Positions 51,413 through 59,923 of a DNA stretch of 64,000 bases are shown here, piece after piece. The first letter of the stretch is position 1, and each line of letters opens with the position of its first letter. Position numbers and translations under genes: made by a program. This DNA comes from G965215145 sp965215145 (GTDB lineage Bacteria > Bacteroidota > Rhodothermia > Rhodothermales > JANQRZ01). The stretch is from contig OZ244038.1 in NCBI GenBank assembly GCA_965215145.1, positions 744,001 to 808,000 on the forward strand, written 5' to 3'. The notes under the pieces were generated by a model. It saw only the letters and a list, made by a program, of their open reading frames with translations. It made no database searches and had not been told where the DNA came from.

Positions 51413-53167
51413 ATGCCTTCTTCCTTCCGCCTCGTCCTCCTCTCCGGGCTCCTCCTCGCGGCCCCGGCCGCCGTCGCGCAAGCGCCGCCCGAGGCGTTCG
51501 CGCTCGAAGCGCGGCTGCTGGCGAGCGCCCCCGAGCCCGACGCCGGCTTCGGCCGGACCCTCGCGGCCTCGGCCTGCCCCGACGGCTCCGTCCTCGCCCT
51601 CACCGCGGACTACTCCACGGCGAGCCCCGGCGCCGTCGGCACGGCCTACGTCCTCCGGCGCTCGGCGGAGGGCGCGTGGGCGGAGGAGGCGCGGCTGCCG
51701 GACCCCTCGGCGGCGGGGGCGTACACCGGGTTCGGGTCCTCGGCGGCCGTGCTCTGCCGCTCGGACGGGAGCGCGCTGGCGCTGGTGGGGGACCCGAGCC
51801 ACACGCCGGCGGCGCTGCCCCCGAACTCAGGCGGCGGCGCGGTCTACGCGTACCGGCGGGCGCCGGAGGCAAGGGGGGGGGCGTGGGCGCTGGAGGACAC
51901 CCTCGTCGGGGCGGCCCCGGAGCCCTTCGTCCAGTTCGGGTTCGCCCTCGGGCTCGCCGCGCTCCCAGACGGCTCGGCCCTCGCGCTCGTGAGCGCACCC
52001 GGCCGGGAGTACCCTACGACCTTCGGCGGCCGGGTCTACGCCTACGCCCGCGCCGCGGCCGGCGCCCCGGCCGACACGGCCTGGGCCCTCGCCGGCGCCC
52101 TCGCCGGCGCATTGTGGTTCGGCCTCAACGTCGAATTGGTGAGGGACCCCACAGTCATGGGGGGGGCCACCGCCTTCGTCCAGAGCTACTCCTCGCCCGA
52201 CAGCGCCTACGCTGTGACGGCCTTCGAGCGGCTCGGCCCCGGTGACTGGCACCGGGCCGGCGAACTCATGGACCCTACGGGGGATCCGTGGAGCAGCTTC
52301 GGCAACGGGCTCGCTCTCGACGTCCTCCCAGAGGGTGAGCCCGGGGGGCTGACAGTCCGGGCGCTCGTGGGGGCGCCCGGCGTCGCGAGCCCCGACGGCA
52401 TCTTCCAGGCCGGCGCGGCCTACGTCTTCGAGCGCGCCGGCCCCGACGCCGGCGCGGCCGGGGCCTGGGCCCTCGCCGACTCCCTGCGCGCCCCCGACCC
52501 CACCCTCAGCGCCGTCTTCGGATTCTCCGTCGCGTTGCTCGACTCCGTCGCCCTCGTCGGCGCGCGGGGGACGGACACCGCCGCCGGCGACAACGCCGGC
52601 GCCGCTTACCACTTCCGCCTCGACGCCGACGCGGCCGGGAGCAGCGGGACCGGCGGGGGCAGCGGTGCGTGGTCGCTCGTGGAGCGGCTGGAGGCGCCCG
52701 CCGGCGGCTACCTCGACGGCTACGGCCACGCCGTCGCGCTGGCCCCGCTGCCGGAGGGCGAGCCCGAGGGCGACGGCGCCGTGCTCGGGCTCGTCGCGGC
52801 CTTCGCGGAGTCGAGCGCGCTCGGCCTCAACCACGGTGCGCTCTACGCCTACACCGCCGAGGGCCGCCCCGTCGCCGCCGAGCCCGGCGCCCCCGTCGCA
52901 CAGGCCGCGCCGCTTGCGCTGACGGCGTTCCCGAACCCCGCCCGCGGTGCCGCCACGCTGCGCCTCCGGCTCGGGGCGCCGTCGGAGGTCACGGTCACGG
53001 TCTTCGACGGGCTCGGGCGGCGGGTGCGTACGCTGCCCGCCGGGCCGCTGCCGGCCGGCGCGCACGCGCTCGGGCTCGACCTCTCGGGCCTGGCGCCGGG
53101 GCTCTACCTCGCCCGCGCCGCCGCCGGCCCCCACACCACCACCGCCACGCTCACCATCCTACCCTGA
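51413..53167 (+). CDS. Secreted FG-GAP propeller protein with T9SS sorting domain
   Basis: 584 residues. Signal peptide MPSSFRLVLLSGLLLAAPAAVAQA, then seven or so FG-GAP-like blades, each with a variant of FGxxLA...GSxLALV...GxAYVxRR (GFGRTLAASACPDGSVLALT, VQFGFALGLAALPDGSALAL, FGFSVALLDSVALVGARG). The T9SS sorting domain is at the end (FPNPARGAATLRLRLG, VFDGLGRRVRTL, GLYLARAAAG). Expected on the cell surface or in the medium. It is a close tandem paralogue of the next gene, with long identical stretches near the C-terminus. Confidence 0.87.
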   Translation: MPSSFRLVLLSGLLLAAPAAVAQAPPEAFALEARLLASAPEPDAGFGRTLAASACPDGSVLALTADYSTASPGAVGTAYVLRRSAEGAWAEEARLPDPSAAGAYTGFGSSAAVLCRSDGSALALVGDPSHTPAALPPNSGGGAVYAYRRAPEARGGAWALEDTLVGAAPEPFVQFGFALGLAALPDGSALALVSAPGREYPTTFGGRVYAYARAAAGAPADTAWALAGALAGALWFGLNVELVRDPTVMGGATAFVQSYSSPDSAYAVTAFERLGPGDWHRAGELMDPTGDPWSSFGNGLALDVLPEGEPGGLTVRALVGAPGVASPDGIFQAGAAYVFERAGPDAGAAGAWALADSLRAPDPTLSAVFGFSVALLDSVALVGARGTDTAAGDNAGAAYHFRLDADAAGSSGTGGGSGAWSLVERLEAPAGGYLDGYGHAVALAPLPEGEPEGDGAVLGLVAAFAESSALGLNHGALYAYTAEGRPVAAEPGAPVAQAAPLALTAFPNPARGAATLRLRLGAPSEVTVTVFDGLGRRVRTLPAGPLPAGAHALGLDLSGLAPGLYLARAAAGPHTTTATLTILP

Positions 53168-53219
53168 CACCGCCCGTCCTCGGCTACTCGCGCCCTCGAC
53201 CCCCTGGATCTTCGACCCC

Positions 53220-54962
53220 ATGCCCCGTCCCTTCCCCGAACTCGTCCTCCTCCTCGTCACCCTCATCATGGCGCCGGCCGCGCTCGCGCAGGCGCCCCCA
53301 GAGGCGTTCGCGCTCGAGGCGCGGATCGAGGCGAGCGACCCCCAGGACGGCGCCTTCTTCGGCTTCGAGCTCGCCGTCTCCCCCTGCCCCGACGGCTCCG
53401 TCCTCGCCCTCACCACCGCCTACGGCGCCGGCCCCGACGGCGCCGCCTACGTGCTGCGCCGCTCGGCGGAGGGCGGCCCCGGCGGCGGGGGCGCGTGGGC
53501 GGAGGAGGCCCGCCTCGGCTCCCCCTCCGGCTCCGGCTCGGGGTTCGGGCTCGCCGGCGCCGTGCTGTGCCGCGCGGACGGCTCGGCGCTGGCCCTCGTC
53601 GGTGCGGAGTTCGCGACGCTCGGCGGCGGGCCCGAGCTCGCGGGCGCCGTCTTCGCGTACCGCCGGCCGGCGGGGGCGGACGGGGGCGGCGCCGGGGGGA
53701 CGTGGGCGCTGGAGGACACGCTCGTCGGGCCGGCCCCGACCGCCTACGTCTCGTTCGGGTTCGCGCTCGGGCTCGTCGCGCTCGCTGACGGCTCGGCGCT
53801 CGCCCTCATCAGCGCGCCTGGACGGCTGTGGCCCTCGCCTATCGCAAGCCGCGTCTACGCCTTCACCCGCGCCCCCGACGGGGAGGCGTGGGCGCTGACG
53901 GGGGCGCTCGCCGGTGAGCGCGTCGGGGGCCACCTCACACTGGCAGCCGACCCCACGGCGCCGGGCGGAGCCACAGCCCTGTCGACGGCCTTCCTGCGGC
54001 CCGACAGCGCCTACGTCGTGACGGCCTTCGAACGCCACGGCCCCAACGACTGGCGCCCGGTGGGCGAGTTCGAGGACCCCACCGGCGACTGGCGGAACGG
54101 GTTCGGCAGTGGCCTCACGATCGACGTGTTCCCGGAGGGCGGGGCCGAGGGCGGGACCGGGGAGCCGACGGCGCGGGCGCTCGTCGGCGCGCCCGGCATC
54201 ACGAGCCCCGGCGGCGTCGTCCAGGCCGGCGTGGCCTACGTCTTCGAGCGCGACGGCGTCGGGGCCTGGGGCCTCGCCGACTCCCTGCGCGCCCCCAATC
54301 CCACGCTCAGCGCCGTCTTCGGCTTCGCCGTCGCGCTCCTCGACTCCGTCGCCCTCGTCGGGGCGCGGGGGACGGACACCGCCGCCGGCGACGAGGCCGG
54401 TGCCGCCTACCACTTCCGCCGCGACGCCGAGGCAGCTAGCGGGACCGGCGGGGATAGCGGCGCGTGGTCGCTCGTGGAGCGGCTGGAGGCGCCCGACGGC
54501 GGCTACCTCGACGGCTACGGCCACGCCGTCGCGCTGGCGCGGCTGCCCGAAGGCGCGCCCGAAGGGGCGGCTGAAGGGGACGTGCTCGGCCTCGTCGCGG
54601 CGGCGCCGGAGTCGACGGTGTTCGGGCTCTCCACCGGCGCCGTCTACGCCTACACCGCCGCGGGCCGCCCCGTCGCCGCCGAGCCCGGCGCCCCCGTCGC
54701 ACAGGCCGCCCCGCTGAGCCTCGCGGCGTTCCCGAACCCCGCCCGCGGTGCCGCCACGCTGCACCTCCGGCTCGGGGCGCCGTCGGAGGTCGCCGTCTTC
54801 GACGGGCTCGGGCGGCGGGTGCGCGCGCTCCCCGCCGGGCCACTCCAGGCTGGCGAGCACGCCTTCGGGCTCGACCTCTCGGGGCTGGCGCCGGGGCTCT
54901 ACCTCGCCCGCGCCGCCGCCGGCGCCCACACCACCACCGCCACGCTCACCATCCTACCCTGA
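53220..54962 (+). CDS. Secreted FG-GAP propeller protein with T9SS sorting domain (paralogue)
   Basis: 580 residues from the ATG at 53220; the frame from 52947 is a shadow. Signal peptide (MPRPFPELVLLLVTLIMAPA) ending ALAQAPPEAFALEAR, which repeats the mature N-terminus of the 51413 protein. Same blade pattern and sorting domain; GARGTDTAAGD and LDGYGHAVAL are shared word for word. The pair most likely arose by duplication and diverged mainly in the middle blades (about residues 100-330). Confidence 0.87.
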   Translation: MPRPFPELVLLLVTLIMAPAALAQAPPEAFALEARIEASDPQDGAFFGFELAVSPCPDGSVLALTTAYGAGPDGAAYVLRRSAEGGPGGGGAWAEEARLGSPSGSGSGFGLAGAVLCRADGSALALVGAEFATLGGGPELAGAVFAYRRPAGADGGGAGGTWALEDTLVGPAPTAYVSFGFALGLVALADGSALALISAPGRLWPSPIASRVYAFTRAPDGEAWALTGALAGERVGGHLTLAADPTAPGGATALSTAFLRPDSAYVVTAFERHGPNDWRPVGEFEDPTGDWRNGFGSGLTIDVFPEGGAEGGTGEPTARALVGAPGITSPGGVVQAGVAYVFERDGVGAWGLADSLRAPNPTLSAVFGFAVALLDSVALVGARGTDTAAGDEAGAAYHFRRDAEAASGTGGDSGAWSLVERLEAPDGGYLDGYGHAVALARLPEGAPEGAAEGDVLGLVAAAPESTVFGLSTGAVYAYTAAGRPVAAEPGAPVAQAAPLSLAAFPNPARGAATLHLRLGAPSEVAVFDGLGRRVRALPAGPLQAGEHAFGLDLSGLAPGLYLARAAAGAHTTTATLTILP

Positions 54963-55026
54963 CCGCCATGATCTAGCTCTCCGTGGCACCCCTCGACCCC
55001 CTCCACCTCCCGACACCCTTCCCGCC

Positions 55027-55149
55027 ATGACCTACCCCCTCATCTCCTCCAGACGCGCCCTGCGTCTCGCCCTCTCCGTCCTCGCACTCCTCCTCGCTAC
55101 CACCGCCCTCTCCCAGGCCCAGCCGAACCTCCGCACCGTCGCACCCTAA
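55027..55149 (+). pseudogene. Orphan signal-peptide ORF (40 residues)
   Basis: ATG at 55027 gives a near-perfect Sec signal (RRALRLALSVLALLLATTAL, then SQAQPNLRTVAP and stop) with nothing after it. It lies 21 bp before the start of the next cargo gene, which has its own weaker signal. The most likely reading is the 5' remnant of a deleted cargo gene, or an upstream exon-like piece lost by a frameshift. Too short to assign a function. Confidence 0.45.
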
Positions 55150-55170
55150 CCCCCTCAGCCTCCCGGACCC

Positions 55171-56754
55171 ATGTCTTTCCTCGCCCTCGTCCTCGCCGCC
55201 GCGCCCCTCCTCGGCACCCCCGCCACACCGCCCCCCTCCGCCACACCGGCTGGCCCCGCCGCCCCGGCCCTCCCCGACCTCCGCTTCGAGTACGCCTACC
55301 TCGAACGCGGCGACGACGAGGTCGAGCCCGGCGACCGACCCTCCCTCGAGTACGCCGTCCGCAACAGCGGGCCCGTCGGCGCCAGCAACGTCGCCGTCGG
55401 GTTCTTCCTCTCCGACGACGACCGGTTCTCCGACGACGACACGTTCCTCGAGGCCGAGAACCTCGGCACCGTCTCCTCCGGCGAGACCGACGAGGAGACC
55501 GAGCAGGTCACGATCCCCCTCGACACCGCCCCCGGCTGCTACCGCCTCCTCCTCGTCGTCGACTACGACGACCGGATCGCCGAGAGCGACGAGACGAACA
55601 ACGTCCGCGGCGCGCGCATCGCCGTCGGCGTCCCGGCGACGAGCTGCGAGGGGTGGCCGCTCCCGGACCTCACCGTCGAGGACCCCTCCGTCACGCCGGC
55701 CGGCCCCCTCACCCCCGGCCAGGCGATCACGACGGCGGCCACGCTGCGCAACGAGGGCGAGGCCACGGCGGGGTTCAGCCCCGACCTCTTCTACGCGCTC
55801 TCGACCGACCCCGTCTGGGACGGCCCCTTCGCCGACATCGTCCTCAGCATCGACCAGGTCGAGAACGGCCTCCGGCCGGGGCAGGCCGCCCGCCTCAGCG
55901 ACACGAGCGTGGTGCCGGCGGTGGCGCCGGGCGCCTACTACGTGCTCTTCGTCGCCGACGCCTCGGGGAGCGTCACCGAGAGCGACGAGACGAACAACGT
56001 CGCGGCCGTCCCCGTCACCATCGCGGCTTCGGAGGGCCTGACCGTGGCGGCCTCGGCGACGCCGTCGACGGTGTCCCCCGGCGTCACGATCACGGTGACG
56101 GCCACGGTGACGAACACGACGCCCTCGGCCGCCGCCCTCGACGGGTGGGTCGAGGCGGAGCGGGGGGGGAGCGTGGTCCTCGAAGAGCGGGTCGGGTCGG
56201 GGACGGTGGCGGCGGGAGCGGCGGCGACGGTGACGTTCGAGCTCGATGTCCCGAGGGGCGCCGGGGGCGGCGCGTACGCAGTGGCGTTCCGGGTGGGGAC
56301 GTACCCGACGGAGGCGGTGGCCTCGGACACCTTCACGGTGACGGTGGTGACGCGGAGGGTGGCGGAGGGCTCGCCGGGTGCCACCGGCAGCGAAGCATTC
56401 GCTGTTCAGCAGGTTGGGGGCGGCCTCTTCGGGAGCGGCCTCTCCGGGAGCGGCCTCCCCGGTGACGGCCCTGCTGCCGGCTCCGCGTCCGCAGGCGCCG
56501 AGGCACCGACGCTCGCGGCGTGGCCGAACCCGGCCGCCGACGCCGTCACGCTCTCCTACACCCTCCAGGAGGCCAGCCCGGTGCGGCTCGCCGTCTACGA
56601 TGCCCTCGGTCGCGAGGTGGCCGTGCTGGCCGATGGGCTCCGCGAGGCCGGTCGGCACGACGCGGCGCTCGACGGCCTCCCGGCCGGGGTGTACCTCCTC
56701 CAGCTCACGGCCTCCGGCGCCACGACGACGCGGCGTGTGACGTTCCTGGAGTAG
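55171..56754 (+). CDS. Secreted CARDB-domain protein with T9SS sorting domain
   Basis: 527 residues. Hydrophobic N-terminus (MSFLALVLAAAPLLG), a Pro/Ala linker, then two CARDB domains (LRFEYAYLERGDDEVEPGD...FFLSDDDRFSDDDTFLEAEN; LTVEDPSVTPAGPLTPGQAI), each ending in the ESDETNNVRG / ESDETNNVAA motif. An Ig-like domain (TVAASATPSTVSPGVTITVT) matches the partial protein at the left window edge. The sorting domain ends it (WPNPAADAVTLSYTLQ, VYDALGREVAVLADGL). CARDB is an adhesion-type Ig fold. Surface protein of unknown ligand. Confidence 0.86.
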   Translation: MSFLALVLAAAPLLGTPATPPPSATPAGPAAPALPDLRFEYAYLERGDDEVEPGDRPSLEYAVRNSGPVGASNVAVGFFLSDDDRFSDDDTFLEAENLGTVSSGETDEETEQVTIPLDTAPGCYRLLLVVDYDDRIAESDETNNVRGARIAVGVPATSCEGWPLPDLTVEDPSVTPAGPLTPGQAITTAATLRNEGEATAGFSPDLFYALSTDPVWDGPFADIVLSIDQVENGLRPGQAARLSDTSVVPAVAPGAYYVLFVADASGSVTESDETNNVAAVPVTIAASEGLTVAASATPSTVSPGVTITVTATVTNTTPSAAALDGWVEAERGGSVVLEERVGSGTVAAGAAATVTFELDVPRGAGGGAYAVAFRVGTYPTEAVASDTFTVTVVTRRVAEGSPGATGSEAFAVQQVGGGLFGSGLSGSGLPGDGPAAGSASAGAEAPTLAAWPNPAADAVTLSYTLQEASPVRLAVYDALGREVAVLADGLREAGRHDAALDGLPAGVYLLQLTASGATTTRRVTFLE

Positions 56755-56801
56755 CCTCGGCGGCGGAGGCCGGAGCGGGCAGCGCGGTGCTGAGCGGGCG
56801 A

Positions 56802-56845
56802 CCCCTCCGCCGCTGCGCGGCTCCTCCCCTCGTCCAGGGGAGGAG
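56802..56845. repeat. CCCCTCCGCCGCTG...GGGGAGGAG repeat (copy 2) with hairpin
   Basis: Near-identical to 49985-50030; stem CTCCTCCCCT / AGGGGAGGAG at 56821-56845. It lies between convergent genes, where it could serve as a terminator for both. Confidence 0.65.
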
Positions 56846-56858
56846 TTCGGTGGCGCGG

Positions 56859-57725
56859 TTAGCGCTCGCGCCGGCGCATCAGCCCCTCCTGCGCGACGCT
56901 CGCCACGAGCGCCCCGTCGGCCTGGAAGATCGAGCCGCGGGCGAACCCCCGCGCCCCGGCGGCCGACGGGCTCTCGGTGTCGTAGAGGAGCCAGTCGTCC
57001 ACGCGGAAGGGGCGGTGGAACCAGAGGGCGTGGTCGATGCTGGCGACCTGCATGTCGCGGTGGAGCCACGAGAGGGCGTGCGGGCGGAGGGCCGTCACCA
57101 GCAGGCCGTGGTCGGAGGCGTAGGCGAGGCAGGCGCGGTGGAGGATGGGGTCGTCCGGGAGGCGGTCCACCGTCTTGAGCCACGCGGCGTGGCGGGCCGG
57201 CTGCGCCTCGGGCTCCAGGAGGTCGGCGGGGTCGGTGGCGCGGAAGGCGAAGGGGCGGTCCTGGGTGACGAGCTCGCGGAGCCCCTCGGGGAAGCGGCCG
57301 GCGCCGCGGCGGACGCGCTCGAGCTCGTCGGGGAGGGCGTCGGGGCGGGGGAGCCCGCCGGGCATCGGGTCCTGGTGCTCGTGCCCGCCCTCCTCCTTAT
57401 GGAACGAGGCCGACATCGTGAAGATGGGCCGGCCGTGCTGGATGGCCCGCACGCGCCGGGTCGTGAAGGAGCCGCCGTCGCGGGTCCGGTCCACGTCGTA
57501 GACGATGGGGACGCTGAGGTCGCCGGGGAGGATGAAGTAAGCGTGCAGAGAGTGCGCCGCGCGTCCCTCCTCCACCGTCCGCCCCGCAGCGACGAGGGCC
57601 TGCCCGAGCACCTGCCCGCCGTAGACGTGGCGCGCGCCGAGCGCGCGGTTCTGCCCGCGGAAGAGGTTGTCCTCGATCCGTTCGAGGTCGAGGAGGTCGA
57701 GGAGGTCCTGAAGGGCAGGGGCCAT
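56859..57725 (-). CDS. tesB: Acyl-CoA thioesterase II
   Basis: 288 residues from the ATG at 57725 (MAPALQDLLDLLDLERIEDN); the upstream frame to 57824 runs into tRNA-Leu. Double hotdog fold: NLFRGQNRALGARHVYGGQV, HSLHAYFILPGDLSVPIVYD, SFTTRRVRAIQHGRPIF with ASFHKEEGGHEHQ, and the second hotdog with the catalytic Asp in VASIDHALWFHRPFRVDDW. Hydrolyses acyl-CoA to free acid and CoA in the cytoplasm. Preceded by a tRNA operon terminator and not linked to its neighbours. Confidence 0.92.
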   Translation of the reverse strand: MAPALQDLLDLLDLERIEDNLFRGQNRALGARHVYGGQVLGQALVAAGRTVEEGRAAHSLHAYFILPGDLSVPIVYDVDRTRDGGSFTTRRVRAIQHGRPIFTMSASFHKEEGGHEHQDPMPGGLPRPDALPDELERVRRGAGRFPEGLRELVTQDRPFAFRATDPADLLEPEAQPARHAAWLKTVDRLPDDPILHRACLAYASDHGLLVTALRPHALSWLHRDMQVASIDHALWFHRPFRVDDWLLYDTESPSAAGARGFARGSIFQADGALVASVAQEGLMRRRER

Positions 57726-57753
57726 CGGCGTGGGGAGGGGGGTGAGAAATGCG

Positions 57754-57796
57754 GAAGCCGCCGGGCCGGTCGGTTTCCCGACGGCCCGGCGGCTTC
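57754..57796 (-). terminator. Strong hairpin terminator after the tRNA-Lys/tRNA-Leu pair
   Basis: Arms GAAGCCGCCGGGCCGGTCGG and CCGACGGCCCGGCGGCTTC pair over 19 bp with one bulged G and a TTTC-type loop, one base after tRNA-Leu. Followed on the minus strand by GCATTTCTC. Confidence 0.8.
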
Positions 57797-57797
57797 G

Positions 57798-57882
57798 TGC
57801 CCAGGACTGGAGTCGAACCAGCACGCCCTAAACGGGCACTGCCCCCTCAAGACAGCGTGTCTACCAATTCCACCACCTGGGC
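57798..57882 (-). tRNA. tRNA-Leu (anticodon GAG)
   Basis: 85 nt with a long variable arm (class II). Acceptor GCCCAGG pairs with CCTGGGC. The D arm contains GAATTGGTAGAC, the anticodon arm CTGTC-TTGAGGG-GGCAG gives GAG, the variable arm is TGCCCGTTTAGGGCGT, and the T arm GTTCGACTCC. CCA not encoded. Confidence 0.93.
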
Positions 57883-57913
57883 AGGGGGAGTCTGGCGCGG
57901 TGCTTTGCGCCGG

Positions 57914-57986
57914 TGACTCCGGTAGGGCTCGAACCTACGACCCGCTGGTTAAAAGCCAGCTGCTCTACCAACTGAGCTACGGAGCC
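57914..57986 (-). tRNA. tRNA-Lys (anticodon TTT)
   Basis: 73 nt. Acceptor GGCTCCG pairs with CGGAGTC, D arm GCTCAGTTGGTAGAGC, anticodon arm GCTGG-CTTTTAA-CCAGC giving TTT, T arm with GTTCGAGCC. CCA not encoded. 31 bp upstream of tRNA-Leu on the same strand, so probably one transcript. Confidence 0.95.
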
Positions 57987-58085
57987 GAGCACCTGACCGC
58001 GGCCACGGCGCGTGGCGCAGACAGGCGGGAAAAGTACGCAGCGCCGGCGCGGCCGTCAACGGGGCCGTGTGGAGCGGGGGCGAAA

Positions 58086-59912
58086 TCAGCCCACCTCGCT
58101 CTCTTCACCCTCCGGCAGCACGGTGCGGATGTGGAGGTCTTCGAGCTGGTGGGCGTCCACGCGGTCGGGCGTCCCGCTCATGGGCTCCGTCGCGCTCTGC
58201 GTCTTCGGGAAGGCGATCACGTCGCGGAGCGAGGGGGCGCCGGTGAGGAGCATCACGATCCGGTCGAGGCCGAGGGCGATGCCGCCGTGGGGCGGGGCGC
58301 CGTAGCGGAAGGCGTCGAGGAGGAACCCGAACCGCTCCTGCGCCTCCTCCGCGCCGATCCCCAGCAGCTCGAACATCCGCTGCTGGACCTCCCGGCGGTG
58401 GATCCGGATCGAGCCCCCGCCGATCTCGCTGCCGTTGAGGACGAGGTCGTAGGCCCGCGCCCGCACGGCGCCGGGGTCCGAGTCCAGCTTCTCCGCGTCC
58501 TCCGGCTTGGGAGAGGTGAAGGGGTGGTGCATGGCGTGGTAGCGCCCGGCCTCCGCGTCGTAGTCGAGCAGGGGGAAGTCGGTGACCCACAGGAACCGCC
58601 ACGGGCCATCGGCTCCTTCTGGAATCAAGTCTAGCTCGTCGGCCACGTGGAGGCGGAGCGCGCCCATCTGCTCGAACACCCGCGGCTGCGGCCCGGCGAG
58701 GACCAGCACGAGGTCGCCCGCCTCGGCGCCGACGGCCTCGGTAGCGCGGTCCACGAACTCGGCCGGCAGGATCTCCGCCTTCACCGACGACTGCGTCTCG
58801 CCTCCGTCGGCCGGGAGCTGGAAGTAGACGAGGCCGCCCGCGCCGAGCTTCTTCCGCACGACGTCCTTGTCGAGCCGGTCCATCTGCCCGCGCCCGCGCC
58901 CGCCCTCGCCCGGCACGCGGAGGCCGACGACGGCGCCGCCCTCTTGGACCGTCTTCGAGAACACCCGGAACGGCGCGTCGGCGAACGTCTCGGAGAGGTC
59001 GTGGAGCTCGAGGCCGAACCGGAGGTCGGGCTTGTCGGAGCCGTAGCGGCGCAGCGCCTCGGCGTAGGGCATCCGCGGGAACGGCGTCTCGACCTCGACG
59101 CCGAGCGCGTCCTGCCACACCTCAGCCATCAGCCCCTCGATGAGCTCATAGATGCCCTCCTCGGTGGCGAACGTCATCTCGACGTCGACCTGCGTGAACT
59201 CCGGCTGGCGGTCGGCGCGGAGGTCCTCGTCGCGGAAGCACTTCACGATCTGGAAGTACCGGTCGAGCCCAGCGACCATGAGGATCTGCTTGTAGGTCTG
59301 CGGGCTCTGCGGCAGCGCGAAGAACTGGCCGGGGTGGACCCGGCTCGGGACGAGGTAGTCCCGCGCGCCCTCCGGCGTCGACTTCATCAGCACCGGCGTC
59401 TCGACCTCGACGAACCCGTGCCCGTCGAAGTAGCGGCGGACGCTCTGGGCCGTGCGGTGGCGGAGCAGGAGGTTCCGCTGGAGGTGGGGCCGGCGGAGGT
59501 CGAGGTAGCGGTACCGGAGGCGGAGGTCCTCGGTGGCGTGCTGCTGCCGCTCCTCGTGGGCGCTCACCATGAACGGCAGCGGCTCGGCCTCGGCCAGGAC
59601 CTCCACGCCGTCGGCCCAGACCTCGACGAGGCCCGTGGGGAGGTCGGGGTTCGGCTGCTCGCGGCGCTTCACCGTCCCCCGGACCGAGATCACCGACTCC
59701 ATCCGCAGCCGCTCGGCGGCGCGGTACGCCTCGGCGTCCACCTCGGGCGAGAACGCGATCTGTGTGAGCCCGTAGCGGTCGCGGAGGTCGAGGAAGAGGA
59801 GCCCACCGAGGTTGCGGTGGGTGTCGACCCAGCCCTTCAGGACGACGGTCTGGCCTGCGTGCTCTTCGCGGAGCTCGCCGCAGGTGTGGGTACGGGTGGG
59901 GTGGGCGGGCAT
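58086..59912 (-). CDS. aspS: Aspartate-tRNA ligase
   Basis: 608 residues from the ATG at 59912 (MPAHPTRTHTCGELREEHAG). An N-terminal OB-fold anticodon domain (TVVLKGWVDTHRNLGGLLFL) is followed by the class II core: motif 2 in CFRDEDLRADRQPEFTQVD and motif 3 in GGIALGLDRIVMLLTG. The bacterial insertion (GAD) domain is between them, and FPKTQSATEPMSGTP closes the protein. Charges tRNA-Asp. It follows the glycosyltransferase gene by 11 bp on the same strand. The longer upstream frame (to 60860) is a shadow. Confidence 0.95.
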   Translation of the reverse strand: MPAHPTRTHTCGELREEHAGQTVVLKGWVDTHRNLGGLLFLDLRDRYGLTQIAFSPEVDAEAYRAAERLRMESVISVRGTVKRREQPNPDLPTGLVEVWADGVEVLAEAEPLPFMVSAHEERQQHATEDLRLRYRYLDLRRPHLQRNLLLRHRTAQSVRRYFDGHGFVEVETPVLMKSTPEGARDYLVPSRVHPGQFFALPQSPQTYKQILMVAGLDRYFQIVKCFRDEDLRADRQPEFTQVDVEMTFATEEGIYELIEGLMAEVWQDALGVEVETPFPRMPYAEALRRYGSDKPDLRFGLELHDLSETFADAPFRVFSKTVQEGGAVVGLRVPGEGGRGRGQMDRLDKDVVRKKLGAGGLVYFQLPADGGETQSSVKAEILPAEFVDRATEAVGAEAGDLVLVLAGPQPRVFEQMGALRLHVADELDLIPEGADGPWRFLWVTDFPLLDYDAEAGRYHAMHHPFTSPKPEDAEKLDSDPGAVRARAYDLVLNGSEIGGGSIRIHRREVQQRMFELLGIGAEEAQERFGFLLDAFRYGAPPHGGIALGLDRIVMLLTGAPSLRDVIAFPKTQSATEPMSGTPDRVDAHQLEDLHIRTVLPEGEESEVG

Positions 59913-59923
59913 AGGGAAGGGGA

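Noticed and set aside
55171..56754. Frameshift linking the orphan signal peptide (55027) to the CARDB gene
   Set aside because: The stop codon and the 21-bp gap cannot be bridged by one base change, and the CARDB gene has its own hydrophobic N-terminus.
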